Numbered from the stretch's first letter, positions 38,951 through 50,829 are shown. The stretch is DNA of 64,000 bases from Pseudomonas sp. RIT409 (GCF_003052515.2 NZ_QARE02000001.1:372001-436000), one strand, 5' to 3'. The notes: a model not told the origin generated them from the sequence alone. Made by a program: numbers and translations.

Positions 38951-39883
38951 CTACCGGGCACCTCGCGAACGGCCGCTCAACTCGCGAGACAGGCCGATGA
39001 AGTTCTGCAGGGGCGGGAGCTGGTTGAAGCTGCGGCAGACCAAGGTAATGGGCGCATGCAGCCGCGGCTTGGCATTGGCAATCGGGCAATAGACGACGCT
39101 TTCCTTGTGCACGTCCCGCATCGACGCCGGGACAATCGAAACACCCGCACCCGCCGCAACGAGGCTGACGTTGGTGAGCATCCGCTCGACCTCGAAAGCG
39201 ATGCTTGGGTTGAAGCCCGCGTTCTGACAGGCCGTGATGAGATTGGCGTACATGCCGGGGGCACCGGGCCGCCGCACCAGAATGAATTGTTCATCGGCCA
39301 AGTCCTTGAGGGAAATCGCAGGCGCCTCTCCCACGCCGCTGTACCCCATCAGTAGCCGATGCCCGACGGGCAATGTCAGAAACATCTCTTCATTGAGCAG
39401 ACGGTGAAACTGGATGCGCTGGTGACGGCTGACAGGAGCTCTGAGAATGCCAACATCGACACTGCCGTCGATCGTCGCATCGGTCAACTGCTGCGCACTG
39501 CCCTCTTTCAACGAAACGGCCACCCCTGGAAAGCGCTCGCGATACGCCCGAACGATGCGCGGGATCAAAGGGTGTGTGGCCGCGGAACTGGTGAAGCCAA
39601 CAGTCAATTGTCCTTCAATGCCATGGGCGGCCCGGGCAGCCTTGTCAGCCCCTTCCTTGACCCGCGTCAGAATGTCCTGCGCTTCTTGGAGAAACACGTG
39701 GCCGCCGGCCGTCAGGTCAACGCCTTTGGGATGGCGCTTGAACAAATCGAAGCCCAGTTCCTCTTCCAGTGCGCGAATCTGCTGACTCAGGGGCGGTTGC
39801 TGCATGTTCAGGCGTGCAGCCGCGCGAGTTAAATGACGCTCTTCGGCCACCATGACGAAATAGCGCAGATGACGAAGCTCCAT
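38951..39883 (-). CDS. LysR-family regulator of the symporter locus
   Basis: A 310-residue LysR protein of the CatR/BenM-like subgroup. The winged HTH is 'MELRHLRYFVMVAEERHLTR AAARLN...QPPLSQQIRALE', and the effector domain begins about residue 90 ('GQLTVGFTSSAATHPLIPRI'). It is divergent from the dicarboxylate symporter with a 132-bp gap, so it probably controls that gene and perhaps the lyase/porin pair beyond. The effector is unknown. Confidence 0.88.
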   Translation of the reverse strand: MELRHLRYFVMVAEERHLTRAAARLNMQQPPLSQQIRALEEELGFDLFKRHPKGVDLTAGGHVFLQEAQDILTRVKEGADKAARAAHGIEGQLTVGFTSSAATHPLIPRIVRAYRERFPGVAVSLKEGSAQQLTDATIDGSVDVGILRAPVSRHQRIQFHRLLNEEMFLTLPVGHRLLMGYSGVGEAPAISLKDLADEQFILVRRPGAPGMYANLITACQNAGFNPSIAFEVERMLTNVSLVAAGAGVSIVPASMRDVHKESVVYCPIANAKPRLHAPITLVCRSFNQLPPLQNFIGLSRELSGRSRGAR

Positions 39884-39965
39884 GGTGGTCTATCCCGCAA
39901 CGAGGTTTTATGATGGCTGCCCGGTCGATGCGACAACGCTCGGCAAGCGTGCCCAATCCTCAGCG

Positions 39966-39977
39966 GCCTTGCAAGGC
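39966..39977. promoter_or_regulatory. 12-bp palindrome in the LysR/symporter gap
   Basis: GCCTTGCAAGGC is a perfect palindrome 38 bp before the symporter start. It may be an operator; it does not have the usual T-N11-A LysR form. Confidence 0.35.
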
Positions 39978-40015
39978 GCGCTCATAACAATAAATACGCC
40001 AGCTCCGGAACGCCC

Positions 40016-41236
40016 ATGCGCCTCAGGGTTTTCACCAGCACTACGTTGCAACTGCTCCTCGCCCTCCTGTGTGGAGCATCGTTGGGTGTGCTCGATCCGC
40101 AATTGGCAATGAGCATGAAGCCACTGAGCGACGGCTTTATCCGCGTCATTGGCTGGCTCATGCCAGTCATGATGTTCCTGCTGATCGCCTCCGGAGTCGC
40201 TGGGCTGCCCACCGGGCAACGAGGCGTAGCGGGCAGGATGGTGCTGTATTTCCAAGTCATGGCGGTGATCGCACTGGCGCTGGCCGGTCTCGTCGCCCAA
40301 CTGACCCAACCTGGCGCCGACACCTTGACGACGCCCTCTGCAGCGACACTGATTATCGCGCCCGTTGCTGACGCCGGGTTTTCCTGGGCATCCGCAGGCA
40401 AAGTCCTCGTCCACGCACTGACCCAGAATCCCATCCTGCAGATCATGCTGGCCGGCCTGCTGACCGGCCTTCTCCTGGGACGGGCCCGCCACCATCGCTA
40501 TTCCCGCCCCTTGCACAAAGCGTTGGAGCGAGCCGTCGATTGGCTGTTCAAGGGCCTGAGAGGGGTTCTGAAATTCGCGCCCGTGGCGGCCTTCGGCGCC
40601 ATCGCCTTCACCATCGGCAAATTCGGCCCAGCCGCGGCACTGCCCTTGATCAAATTTATCGTCGTGATGTATCTGGCCAGTGCAGCGTTCATCGTGCTGG
40701 TGCTGGCGCCCATCGCGCAGGTTTGCGGGCTGCCGTTGTGGTCACTCGTAAAGCACATCAAGGAGCAGCTACTGTTGGTGACGTTCACCGGCTCGTCGGT
40801 CGCGGCCCTTCCGGGCCTCATCGAAAAAATGCAGACCCTCGGCTGCGACCGCCAACTCACGCGCCTGGTGTTGACCACGGGGTACACCTTCAACCTCAGT
40901 GGTTCGAATATCTACCTGATTATCGCGGTGCTGTTTCTAGCCCAGATGGCAGGCATCGAGCTGACAGGCGCGCAGTTGCTGACATTGCTGCTGATTTCAC
41001 TGGTCACGTCATTGGGCTCTACGAGCATGGCCGGGTCGGCGTTCTTCACCCTGATTGCGACGCTCAATCTGTTGCACATCGTGCCAGTGGACAGCGTGGG
41101 GTTGTTGCTCGGTGTCGAGCGCTTGATGAAATGTCGCGTGCTGATCAACGTGCTGGGTAACTGTGTGGCATGCCTGGCGATCACTCGCTGGCAGCGGGCA
41201 TCGGAGCGGGGAGCACTCGCAAGGGCACCCTCGTAG
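40016..41236 (+). CDS. Dicarboxylate/amino acid:cation symporter (DAACS)
   Basis: A 406-residue polytopic carrier of the DAACS/GltP/DctA family, which takes up C4-dicarboxylates or Glu/Asp with Na+ or H+. Hydrophobic segments span most of it. The family's re-entrant loop serines appear as 'FTGSSVAALPGLIEKM' and 'LGSTSMAGSAFF', and the unwound helix as 'TTGYTFNLSGSNIYLIIAVL', corresponding to the N-x-x-G-x substrate/cation region. Length is normal. Divergent LysR regulator at left; convergent exported lyase gene at right. Substrate inferred as fumarate/aspartate-like. Confidence 0.87.
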   Translation: MRLRVFTSTTLQLLLALLCGASLGVLDPQLAMSMKPLSDGFIRVIGWLMPVMMFLLIASGVAGLPTGQRGVAGRMVLYFQVMAVIALALAGLVAQLTQPGADTLTTPSAATLIIAPVADAGFSWASAGKVLVHALTQNPILQIMLAGLLTGLLLGRARHHRYSRPLHKALERAVDWLFKGLRGVLKFAPVAAFGAIAFTIGKFGPAAALPLIKFIVVMYLASAAFIVLVLAPIAQVCGLPLWSLVKHIKEQLLLVTFTGSSVAALPGLIEKMQTLGCDRQLTRLVLTTGYTFNLSGSNIYLIIAVLFLAQMAGIELTGAQLLTLLLISLVTSLGSTSMAGSAFFTLIATLNLLHIVPVDSVGLLLGVERLMKCRVLINVLGNCVACLAITRWQRASERGALARAPS

Positions 41237-41376
41237 CCGCCCCACCCCGCCACGGACACATAAGCTACGCGGAGCGAGCTTGCCCTCGGATGCGTCAGCC
41301 GATGCGAGAACACGCTATCGAATCCACCTTCACCTTCGTCAGCAAGCCCACCGCGCGCAGCGTTAGGCAGCAATTA

Positions 41377-42972
41377 CTATTTGGAGGACAGCAGCTTCTC
41401 GAAGGCCTGGTCCAGCTTACCCTCAGCCTGCGTCAGCCTCTCGCGACGTTCGCGCAGCCATGCCTGATCCGAGTCCAGCGTCTTGTGGGCTTCGGCCAGC
41501 ATTCGCTTGACCTCTTCTGGCTGCGGGCCGCCAGTGCCCTTACGGGTTTTCACCATGTTTTCCGGTGAGAGCGCGGCACGGAAAGTAGCCTCATCCAGCG
41601 GCAGGGTATTCGCCTTCCATTGATACTTGTCGGCGGCCTTGGTGAAAAGCTTCTGCGCGTCAGCGTAAGGGAATGTCTTGGGCGTCAGGCCCTGATCACG
41701 CGCCTGCTCGACAATCAACGAGGCAAAGCTGTGACCAATGCGGAACGGCACCTTCTGAGTGCGCTCCAGAGTGTCGGCCAGCTCCATCGACGTCGTCCAT
41801 TCGTTCTCCAGCTCCTCGCGAGCACGTTGTGGATTGACCTGCAAGGCATCGAGCACAGCGTCCATGGCACCGAACATGTCCTTGGTCGAATCGAAGACAC
41901 CCAGCGAATCGAAGGCGAACTTATAGTCGGTCATGCCTGTTGTGACATTGTGCGCACGCAAGGTCACGGCTTGAGCCAGCCCGACGACATCGGATGCCGA
42001 CTCTCGCGCCCGCATCAACAAGCCGGGATTGCGCTTCTGAGGCATGGCACTGCTGGTGTATGTCTTTTCCTCGTCCAGCAGCAGCCACGGACGAATCTGG
42101 TGATATTGGGTATGGATGTCGCCTATCAACGCACCGATGCGAATGGCCGAGGAAGACGCGATATTCGCCGCTTCGATCGGAATGTCGTATGTCGAGACCT
42201 GACTGGAATCCAGTGAGTTTTCGCGTACCCCATCGAAGCCCAACAGCTCTGCCATGCGCTCACGATTCAGCGGATAGGCCGAGTTAGCCAACACCGCGGT
42301 ACCCATCGGGCTGAGGTTTAGCCGCTGGTACAGTTCACGAACACGCTGGCCGTCGCGATCGAACGCCGCTTCGAACGCCAGCAGATAATGCGCGTAAGTG
42401 ATCGGCATCGCTTGCACACCATTGGTGTAAGCGGGGATCAGCGTATCGACGTTTTTGTCCGCAAGCTCCAGCAGCCGCTTGCGGGTCGCGTTCAGCGCGT
42501 CGCTGTACGCCAGCACGTCAGACCGCAACTTCGCGAGGCGGTAGGTGGCGAGCATGTCCTGACGGCTGCGCCCGGAGTGAATGAGCGAAGCCTCCGGCCC
42601 GATCTTGTCAGTCATGATCTGCTCAAGCTGCAGCACATCGCTCGGGCGCTTCCCATTGGGCTGGTCTGCCTGATCGATGGCATAGCGCACACCGGTGGCG
42701 ATCTTCTGACCCATCTCGGGTTTGACGATCCCTTCTTCGGTGAGCATCACGATGGATGCCTTGTTGATCCGGTTCAACCAGGAAAACTGGCTGTCCGTCT
42801 TGCTGCCACTGGTTTTCGACTTATCGACGGTGGCGCCTATCTTCGCGGCTTGAGCCGCGCACTGCTCGGTGGTCGCGCACGGCAGGTCGGCGGTATTGGC
42901 TGCATAAGCGCCATAGCTGTTGAAGAGAGCAAAAGCGACTGCCAGGTGGATCAACGTTTTTCTTGTAGGCAT
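41377..42972 (-). CDS. Exported argininosuccinate-lyase-like enzyme
   Basis: A 531-residue member of the fumarase/aspartase superfamily, closest in motif to argininosuccinate lyase: HSGRSRQD (H-x-G-R-S-R) near residue 137 and the signature 'SSAMPQKRNPGLLMRARE'. Unlike housekeeping ArgH it has a clear signal peptide (about 1-24, cleavage after AYA) and an extra N-terminal Cys-containing region and C-terminal tail. It should act in the periplasm, cleaving C-N bonds to release fumarate. It follows the OprD porin by 63 bp in the same direction, and the ATG at 42972 has GGAG. Substrate unknown; N-substituted aspartates are the inferred class. Confidence 0.82.
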   Translation of the reverse strand: MPTRKTLIHLAVAFALFNSYGAYAANTADLPCATTEQCAAQAAKIGATVDKSKTSGSKTDSQFSWLNRINKASIVMLTEEGIVKPEMGQKIATGVRYAIDQADQPNGKRPSDVLQLEQIMTDKIGPEASLIHSGRSRQDMLATYRLAKLRSDVLAYSDALNATRKRLLELADKNVDTLIPAYTNGVQAMPITYAHYLLAFEAAFDRDGQRVRELYQRLNLSPMGTAVLANSAYPLNRERMAELLGFDGVRENSLDSSQVSTYDIPIEAANIASSSAIRIGALIGDIHTQYHQIRPWLLLDEEKTYTSSAMPQKRNPGLLMRARESASDVVGLAQAVTLRAHNVTTGMTDYKFAFDSLGVFDSTKDMFGAMDAVLDALQVNPQRAREELENEWTTSMELADTLERTQKVPFRIGHSFASLIVEQARDQGLTPKTFPYADAQKLFTKAADKYQWKANTLPLDEATFRAALSPENMVKTRKGTGGPQPEEVKRMLAEAHKTLDSDQAWLRERRERLTQAEGKLDQAFEKLLSSK

Positions 42973-43035
42973 TTCAGGCTCCGGTTCGGTCGTGGCCGAG
43001 GGTTGAGCGTTGTTGGAAATAGTGTCCAGCGCGAC

Positions 43036-44277
43036 TTAGAACAGCGGCAGCGTATAGCTGACGATGACGCGGTTCTGGTCGATGTTGTTGCCGCCATTGC
43101 TGCGATAGGTGCCGTTGCGCCACTTCAACTCGAGGTTCTTCAGCATTCCGCTCTGAAACACGTAGGCGATGTCGGTGTTGCGCTCCCACTCCGTGCCTTC
43201 CTTATTGCCACGGGCGAAGTTGTCGCCTTGCAGATAGCGCGTCATGAAGGTCAAGCCGGGCAGGCCGACGGCGGCGAAGTCATAGTCATAGCGGGCTTGC
43301 CACGAGCGCTCTTCTGGGTTGGCGAAATCTGGGGAGATCATCACGTAGTTGACGAGGAAGGAGTCTGTTCCGGCCAAGTGCGGAAAGCCGGTTTCACCGC
43401 TCATTCTCTGGTAGGCGACGCCGAATCCGTGCCCGCGCACGTTGTAGGTGAAACGCGCACCCACTGCGGTGTTGTCGATGTTGGTATTCCCGTCCTTGAG
43501 CGAGCGGGCGTAGCGCAGATCGCTCTTGATGGACTGCGATTCGCCCAGTGGAAAACTGTGCAGCAACGTGACGATGTGCTGTTTGTAGTTATTCTCCAGA
43601 CCGCCGTAGTTGTAGGAGGTCGTCAGCCCCTTGGTCCAGTTGTAACTGGCGCTGGCGAAATCGAACTTGTCACTCGGGCGACCGCCCTTGATACCTTTGC
43701 CTTCCGCCTCGATGTCCTCGTGCCCGCTGTCGTTGCGCTCGGTATTGCTGGTCAGCCGACCGACATTTAGGGTCATGTCGGTGATGTCTTTGGAGGTCAC
43801 CTGTGCGCCGCGAAATGTTTGCGGCAGGAGCCGGCCATCGTTGGGCAGGACGGTCGGTAGCCTCGGCAGCAGCGTGCCGACCCGCAGAACGCTTTTCGAA
43901 ATCCGAGCCTTGGCCGTCACACCCGCGCGACCATAGTCGTCCGGGGCTTTGTCATCCCCCACCGGAAGCAAGCCGGAGTTGCGTCGGTCCGGGCCCGAGT
44001 CCAGTTTCAGACCGAACAGACCGATGGCGTCTACGCCGAAGCCGACTGTGCCTTCGGTGAAACCGGACTCATAGTTGAGAATCAGCCCTTGGGCCCACTC
44101 GTCGCGTTTGGACTGGCTTGCGCCCGGCTGACGGTAATCGCTGTTGAAGTAGAAATTGCGAAATTCGAGATCAGCTTTGCTGTCTTCGAAGAACTCGGCT
44201 TCGGCAAAGCCGGGGAAGGTCAGGCTCAGTCCCAGAGCAGCGGACGTGAGGCCTAGAGATACAGGGCTCTTGTGCAT
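43036..44277 (-). CDS. OprD-family outer membrane porin
   Basis: A 413-residue beta-barrel porin of the Pseudomonas OprD family, which takes up amino acids, peptides or aromatic/aliphatic acids. It has a signal peptide (about 1-27, AEA cleavage), then the family start 'FFEDSKADLEFRNFYFN', 'RDEWAQGLILNYESGFT', and a final strand ending with Phe (VSYTLPLF). The ATG at 44277 is used; the longer frame adds non-signal sequence. It is the first gene of a pair with the exported lyase and so likely admits its substrate. Confidence 0.93.
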   Translation of the reverse strand: MHKSPVSLGLTSAALGLSLTFPGFAEAEFFEDSKADLEFRNFYFNSDYRQPGASQSKRDEWAQGLILNYESGFTEGTVGFGVDAIGLFGLKLDSGPDRRNSGLLPVGDDKAPDDYGRAGVTAKARISKSVLRVGTLLPRLPTVLPNDGRLLPQTFRGAQVTSKDITDMTLNVGRLTSNTERNDSGHEDIEAEGKGIKGGRPSDKFDFASASYNWTKGLTTSYNYGGLENNYKQHIVTLLHSFPLGESQSIKSDLRYARSLKDGNTNIDNTAVGARFTYNVRGHGFGVAYQRMSGETGFPHLAGTDSFLVNYVMISPDFANPEERSWQARYDYDFAAVGLPGLTFMTRYLQGDNFARGNKEGTEWERNTDIAYVFQSGMLKNLELKWRNGTYRSNGGNNIDQNRVIVSYTLPLF

Positions 44278-44477
44278 TGTTATTCCCGCATGGTGTAGCT
44301 TTTTATTGGAATTATTCAGGTGGCCCGAACAGGGAATCAGCCCTTCTCGGCCACCTGAAAAAAGCTTACGCGGCGGGGATGCAAATAAAAAATATATAGT
44401 TAGTACCGAGTCAATACTTTCTACATATTGAAGGAGCAGGTGCGATCTGAGTGTGGAAAGGCGAATCACGCACATAA

Positions 44478-44510
44478 AAAAGCACCCCTACAAGAGGGGT
44501 GCTTTTGTTA
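44478..44510 (-). terminator. Terminator after the glycine-zipper gene
   Basis: AAAAGCACCCCT and AGGGGTGCTTTT (44478-44506) with a 5-nt loop; T-runs on both strands. It separates this gene from the porin promoter. Confidence 0.88.
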
Positions 44511-44514
44511 AATC

Positions 44515-45060
44515 TCACTGACCTGCCTGGCTCAGCTCCAACTGACCGTCCTTGTTGACGGGAATCTGATTGCCCGGATCGCGGTCCATGCGAACCTGAC
44601 CGACCTTGTCATTGAGCTTGTATTTCACGTTATAGCCCACGACCTTGTCGCTGATGTCGTTGACCGTATTGCAGCGGGTTTCTGTGGTGGTGTACGTATC
44701 GCGGTTCTGCATGCCTTCCTGAACCTTGTTACCGGCGTAACCACCACCCACCGCCCCGGCGACGGTGGCAATCTTCTTGCCGTTGCCACCACCTACCTGG
44801 TTACCCAGCAGGCCACCGGCCAGGGCACCGACGACAGTGCCGACGATCTGATGCTGATCCTTCACCGGTGCGCGGTGAGTCACGGCAACGTCCTTGCACA
44901 CTTGGCGTGGGTTTTTGATCTGTTCTTTGACAGGCTCGACGGCGAGTACTTCGGCGTACTCAGGACCGTTGTTCTTTACGAGGCTGTAGGTGGCCAAAGC
45001 ACCACCGGCAGTCACACCGACAGCACCCAATACCGCACCGACTAGCAACGACTTGTTCAC
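44515..45060 (-). CDS. Glycine-zipper 2TM envelope protein
   Basis: A 181-residue protein with an N-terminal hydrophobic anchor (about 4-28) and the glycine-zipper motif 'GTVVGALAGGLLGNQVGGGN' followed by 'GAVGGGYAGNKVQEGM' (Rick_17kDa/SlyB-like). The GTG at 45060 is selected because it has AGGAGG six bases upstream; the upstream ATG frame does not. Such proteins sit in the cell envelope with largely unknown roles. It is a single-gene unit with its own terminator. Confidence 0.85.
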   Translation of the reverse strand: MNKSLLVGAVLGAVGVTAGGALATYSLVKNNGPEYAEVLAVEPVKEQIKNPRQVCKDVAVTHRAPVKDQHQIVGTVVGALAGGLLGNQVGGGNGKKIATVAGAVGGGYAGNKVQEGMQNRDTYTTTETRCNTVNDISDKVVGYNVKYKLNDKVGQVRMDRDPGNQIPVNKDGQLELSQAGQ

Positions 45061-45120
45061 GTTGAACCTCCTGACCATATTCAGCGCGATTGCTCGCACC
45101 ACTCCCAGCCTTGGAGCACA

Positions 45121-45153
45121 AAAAAAGGCGCGAGTTCATGCTCGCGCCTTTTT
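45121..45153 (-). terminator. Terminator of the secDF operon
   Basis: GGCGCGAG (45127-45134) and CTCGCGCC (45141-45148), followed on the minus strand by a seven-T run. It lies 27 bp after secF. Confidence 0.9.
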
Positions 45154-45179
45154 ACGTGATGACCGGTCCGGAGAGATGT

Positions 45180-46091
45180 TTATGGACGGTCGTCAACTTT
45201 CTCCGCCGCCACTGGTGGCAGAAGGTCTTCGGAACGCAGATTGAGCCAGATCAGCACCACGTTGGCGATGTAGATCGACGAATACGTACCCGCGAGCACG
45301 CCGATGAACAGCGCTACCGAAAAGCCATGCAGGCTGTCGCCGCCGAAGATCCACAGCGCGATGATCGCCAGCAGGGTCGAGATCGAAGTCGCCAGGGTCC
45401 GCAGCAGGGTTTGCGTCGTCGAAATGTTGATGTTTTCGATCAGCGACGCCTTGCGCAGCAGACGGAAGTTCTCACGAACCCGGTCGAATACCACGATGGT
45501 GTCGTTGAGCGAGTAACCGATGATCGCCAGCACGGCTGCCAGTACGGTCAGATCGAACGTGATCTGGAAGAACGAGAGAATACCCATCGTCACGACCACG
45601 TCGTGGATCAGGGAAATGATCGCGCCCACCGCAAACTTCCATTGGAAGCGAAAAGCCACGTAAATCAGGACACCGCCCAGCGCCAGGAGCATACCGATGC
45701 CGCCCTGGTCACGGAGTTCTTCACCGACTTGTGGCCCGACGAATTCAACGCGCTTCACCGTGGCCGGGTTGTCGCCACCGGTTTTACGCAGCGCTTCGGC
45801 AACCTGGGCACCCAACTGCGGGTCTTCACCCGGCATGCGCACCAGCAAATCAGTCGTCGCGCCAAAGCTTTGCACCACGGCCTCGTGATAACCCGCACCC
45901 GCCAGTTCTTCACGCACCTTGCCCAGATCGGCAGGCCGCTCGTAGGTGAGTTCGATCAGCGTACCGCCGGTGAAGTCCAAGCCAAAGTTAAGTCCTTTGT
46001 GGAACCAACTGAACAACGCCAGGACGGTGAGGAGCATGGTGAGGGCGAACGCAATGTTGCGCACGCCCATGAAGTTGATCGTACGTTTCAT
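45180..46091 (-). CDS. secF: Protein translocase subunit SecF
   Basis: A 303-residue six-TM protein that with SecD uses proton motive force to pull exported proteins. It shows 'GLDFTGGTLIEL', 'VGPQVGEEL', and 'GYSLNDTIVVFDRVRENFR'. Complete. It starts 9 bp after secD. Confidence 0.98.
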   Translation of the reverse strand: MKRTINFMGVRNIAFALTMLLTVLALFSWFHKGLNFGLDFTGGTLIELTYERPADLGKVREELAGAGYHEAVVQSFGATTDLLVRMPGEDPQLGAQVAEALRKTGGDNPATVKRVEFVGPQVGEELRDQGGIGMLLALGGVLIYVAFRFQWKFAVGAIISLIHDVVVTMGILSFFQITFDLTVLAAVLAIIGYSLNDTIVVFDRVRENFRLLRKASLIENINISTTQTLLRTLATSISTLLAIIALWIFGGDSLHGFSVALFIGVLAGTYSSIYIANVVLIWLNLRSEDLLPPVAAEKVDDRP

Positions 46092-46100
46092 GGCAGCCCC

Positions 46101-47969
46101 TTAAATCCACAGCTTCTTGAAGTCACGGCCGCCGTAAATCAGGTTGACCATTGCGCGGGTCACCATGATGGCTGTGAACATCGAGGTAAAGATACCGAGG
46201 GACATGGTCACGGCGAAGCCTTTGACCGGGCCGGTGCCCATGGCGTAGAGAATGCCGCCGACCAGCAGCGAGGTCAGGTTGGCATCGAGAATCGCGGTGT
46301 AAGCACGATCGAAACCTTCGTGGATCGCCCGTTGAACGCTCATCCCGTTGGCCAGTTCCTCGCGGATCCGCGAGAAAATCAGCACGTTGGCATCGACCGC
46401 CATGCCCATCGTCAGCACGATACCCGCAATACCCGGCAGGGTCAGCGTAGCACCGAGGATCGACATCAGGGCCAACAGCATGACCATGTTGAAGGCCAGT
46501 GCCACGGTCGCGATCAGACCGAAGAAACGGTAAATGGCGATGATGAACAGCGACACGAACAGCATGCCCCACAGGGATGCATCGATACCCTTGGTGATGT
46601 TATCCGCACCCAGGCTCGGGCCAATGGTACGTTCTTCGGCAAAGTACATCGGCGCAGCCAGGCCACCGGCACGCAACAACAGCGCAAGTTCGGACGATTC
46701 ACCCTGGCCGTTCAGCCCGGTGATGCGGAACTGACTGCCCAGCGGCGACTGGATGGTCGCCAGGCTGATGATCTTCTTGTCTTCCTTGAAGGTCTGGACC
46801 GGCACTTCCTTCTCGACGCCGTCCACCGTCTGCTTGACGTAAGTGGTCACCGGGCGTTGCTCGATGAAGATCACCGCCATGCTGCGCCCCACGTTCGAAC
46901 GGGTGGCGCGACTCATCAGATCACCACCGTGACCATCGAGCTTGATGTTCACTTGCGGACGGCCATGCTCGTCGTAGCTGGCCTGAGCATCGGTGACCTG
47001 ATCACCGGTGATGATCAAACCACGCTCGACGGCCGCCGCCGGACGACCGCCTTCACGAAATTCGAACGTCTCGGTAGTCGCCTTGGTGTCGTCAGGGCCA
47101 GCGCCTAGGCGGAACTCCAGGTTGGCGGTCTTGCCGAGAATACGCTTGGCTTCGGCAGTGTCCTGCACGCCCGGCAGCTCGACCACGATGCGGTTGGCGC
47201 CCTGACGCTGCACCAGCGGCTCGGCGACGCCCAGCTCGTTGACGCGGTTGCGAACGGTGGTCAGGTTCTGCTTGATGGAATATTCACGGATTTCGGTGAT
47301 CTTGGCCGGCGTCATCGCCAGGCGCAGGATCGGCATTTCACCACGGTCACTGGTGGTGATGTCGAAATCGCTGTAATCCTTGCGAATCAGGGCACGTGCC
47401 TGCTCGCGGGAATCGGTGTCGCTGAAGCCCAACTGAATGGCGCCGTTGTCCTGCGGCAGGCTGCGATACCGCAATTTTTCCTTGCGCAGCAGGCTCTTGA
47501 CTTCACCTTCATAAACGTTGAGACGCGCACTGAGCGCTTTCTCCATGTCGACTTCCAACAGGAAGTGCACGCCGCCCGACAGGTCCAGACCCAGCTTCAT
47601 CGGACGAGCGCCGATGCTATGCAGCCACTGCGGCGTGGTCTGTGCCAGGTTCAGTGCAACGACGTAATCGTCGCCCAGTGTCTTACGCGTGACATCCTTG
47701 GCCGGGAGCTGGTCTTCCTGCTTGGTCAGACGCAACAAACCGCCCTTGCCATTCTCGGCAAGAGACGCGCCCTTGACCGCGATGCCAGCATCGGTAAGCG
47801 CCTTGCTTACGCGATCCAGGTCCGCCTGAGTGACCTGCAGCGCCGTACTGGTGCCGCTGACCTGAATGGCCGGGTCGTCAGGATAGAGATTGGGTGCGGA
47901 ATAAATAAAACCGACCGCCAGCACTGCCAGGATCAGGATGTATTTCCACAGAGGGTATTTGTTCAACAT
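46101..47969 (-). CDS. secD: Protein translocase subunit SecD
   Basis: A 622-residue membrane protein. N-terminal TM 'YILILAVLAVGFIYS', a large periplasmic domain beginning 'GLDLSGGVHFLLEVD', and five more TM segments with 'GMAVDANVLIFSRIREEL', the conserved proton-path motif. The ATG at 47969 is preferred over an adjacent GTG. It follows yajC with a hairpin between. Confidence 0.98.
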   Translation of the reverse strand: MLNKYPLWKYILILAVLAVGFIYSAPNLYPDDPAIQVSGTSTALQVTQADLDRVSKALTDAGIAVKGASLAENGKGGLLRLTKQEDQLPAKDVTRKTLGDDYVVALNLAQTTPQWLHSIGARPMKLGLDLSGGVHFLLEVDMEKALSARLNVYEGEVKSLLRKEKLRYRSLPQDNGAIQLGFSDTDSREQARALIRKDYSDFDITTSDRGEMPILRLAMTPAKITEIREYSIKQNLTTVRNRVNELGVAEPLVQRQGANRIVVELPGVQDTAEAKRILGKTANLEFRLGAGPDDTKATTETFEFREGGRPAAAVERGLIITGDQVTDAQASYDEHGRPQVNIKLDGHGGDLMSRATRSNVGRSMAVIFIEQRPVTTYVKQTVDGVEKEVPVQTFKEDKKIISLATIQSPLGSQFRITGLNGQGESSELALLLRAGGLAAPMYFAEERTIGPSLGADNITKGIDASLWGMLFVSLFIIAIYRFFGLIATVALAFNMVMLLALMSILGATLTLPGIAGIVLTMGMAVDANVLIFSRIREELANGMSVQRAIHEGFDRAYTAILDANLTSLLVGGILYAMGTGPVKGFAVTMSLGIFTSMFTAIMVTRAMVNLIYGGRDFKKLWI

Positions 47970-47982
47970 CACGCCGCCTGCT

Positions 47983-48010
47983 TAAAACGCGGGGCGCCTT
48001 GCGCGCCCCG
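47983..48010 (-). terminator. Hairpin between yajC and secD
   Basis: GGGGCGCGC with GCGCCCCG-type pairing (47991-48008), then GTTTTAAG on the minus strand. It may partly terminate after yajC so that secD/F are made less. Confidence 0.55.
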
Positions 48011-48031
48011 ACGATGGGTAAAAAACGGGAA

Positions 48032-48370
48032 TCAGATGGCCTTCAAAGTGCCTTTGGGCAGGGTGGCAGCGATCGCGCCCTTCTGGATTTTGAGCTCGAC
48101 GGTGTCCGACACTTCGATCACGACGAAGTCGTCGGTCACTTTGTTGATCTTGCCCGCGATACCGCCGGAAGTAACGACCTCGTCACCTTTCTGCAGATTG
48201 TTCAGCAGGTTCTTCTGTTCCTTGGCACGTTTGGCCTGAGGGCGCCAGATCATCAGATAGAAGATGACCAGGAAACCGACCAGGAAAATCCATTCAAAGC
48301 CCGAGCCCGCCGGACCTGCAGCCGCAGGGGCGGCCGCGTCGGCCATGGCGTTGGAAATGAAAAAGCTCAT
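48032..48370 (-). CDS. yajC: Preprotein translocase subunit YajC
   Basis: A 112-residue protein with one TM segment ('WIFLVGFLVIFYLMIWRPQ', about 29-47) and a cytoplasmic domain containing 'GDEVVTSGGIAGKI'. It binds SecDF and AcrB. Normal place between tgt and secD. Confidence 0.98.
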   Translation of the reverse strand: MSFFISNAMADAAAPAAAGPAGSGFEWIFLVGFLVIFYLMIWRPQAKRAKEQKNLLNNLQKGDEVVTSGGIAGKINKVTDDFVVIEVSDTVELKIQKGAIAATLPKGTLKAI

Positions 48371-48425
48371 TTAACACTCCAGTTGCATAATTTTAATAAT
48401 AGGAAGCGGTAAGACCGGCTGTCTT

Positions 48426-50626
<2,201 letters not shown>

Positions 50627-50733
50627 GATGGGGTTCGTCTAGCAGGGCCGGGAAGTTTAGCGGAGAAAGTGAAAATTGACCATGAAACATGATTGACCAA
50701 CGGTAGGCACGTCTCTATACTCCGCCGCCACAA

Positions 50734-50818
50734 GCCCTGATGGCGGAATTGGTAGACGCGGCGGATTCAAAATCCGTTTTCGAAAGGAGTGGGAGTTCGA
50801 GTCTCCCTCGGGGCACCA
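50734..50818 (+). tRNA. tRNA-Leu (CAA)
   Basis: An 85-nt class II tRNA with encoded CCA (50816-50818). The acceptor pairs GCCCTGA with TCGGGGC. The anticodon loop TTCAAAA gives CAA (50768-50770). There is a long variable arm, as for leucine tRNAs, and GTTCGAG in the T-loop. It marks the start of an accessory region. Confidence 0.97.
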
Positions 50819-50829
50819 AACAGCAGTAC

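Noticed and set aside
45090..47108. A 672-codon frame antisense to secF and secD
   Set aside because: Shadow of conserved genes with His/Gln/Arg-rich low-information sequence.
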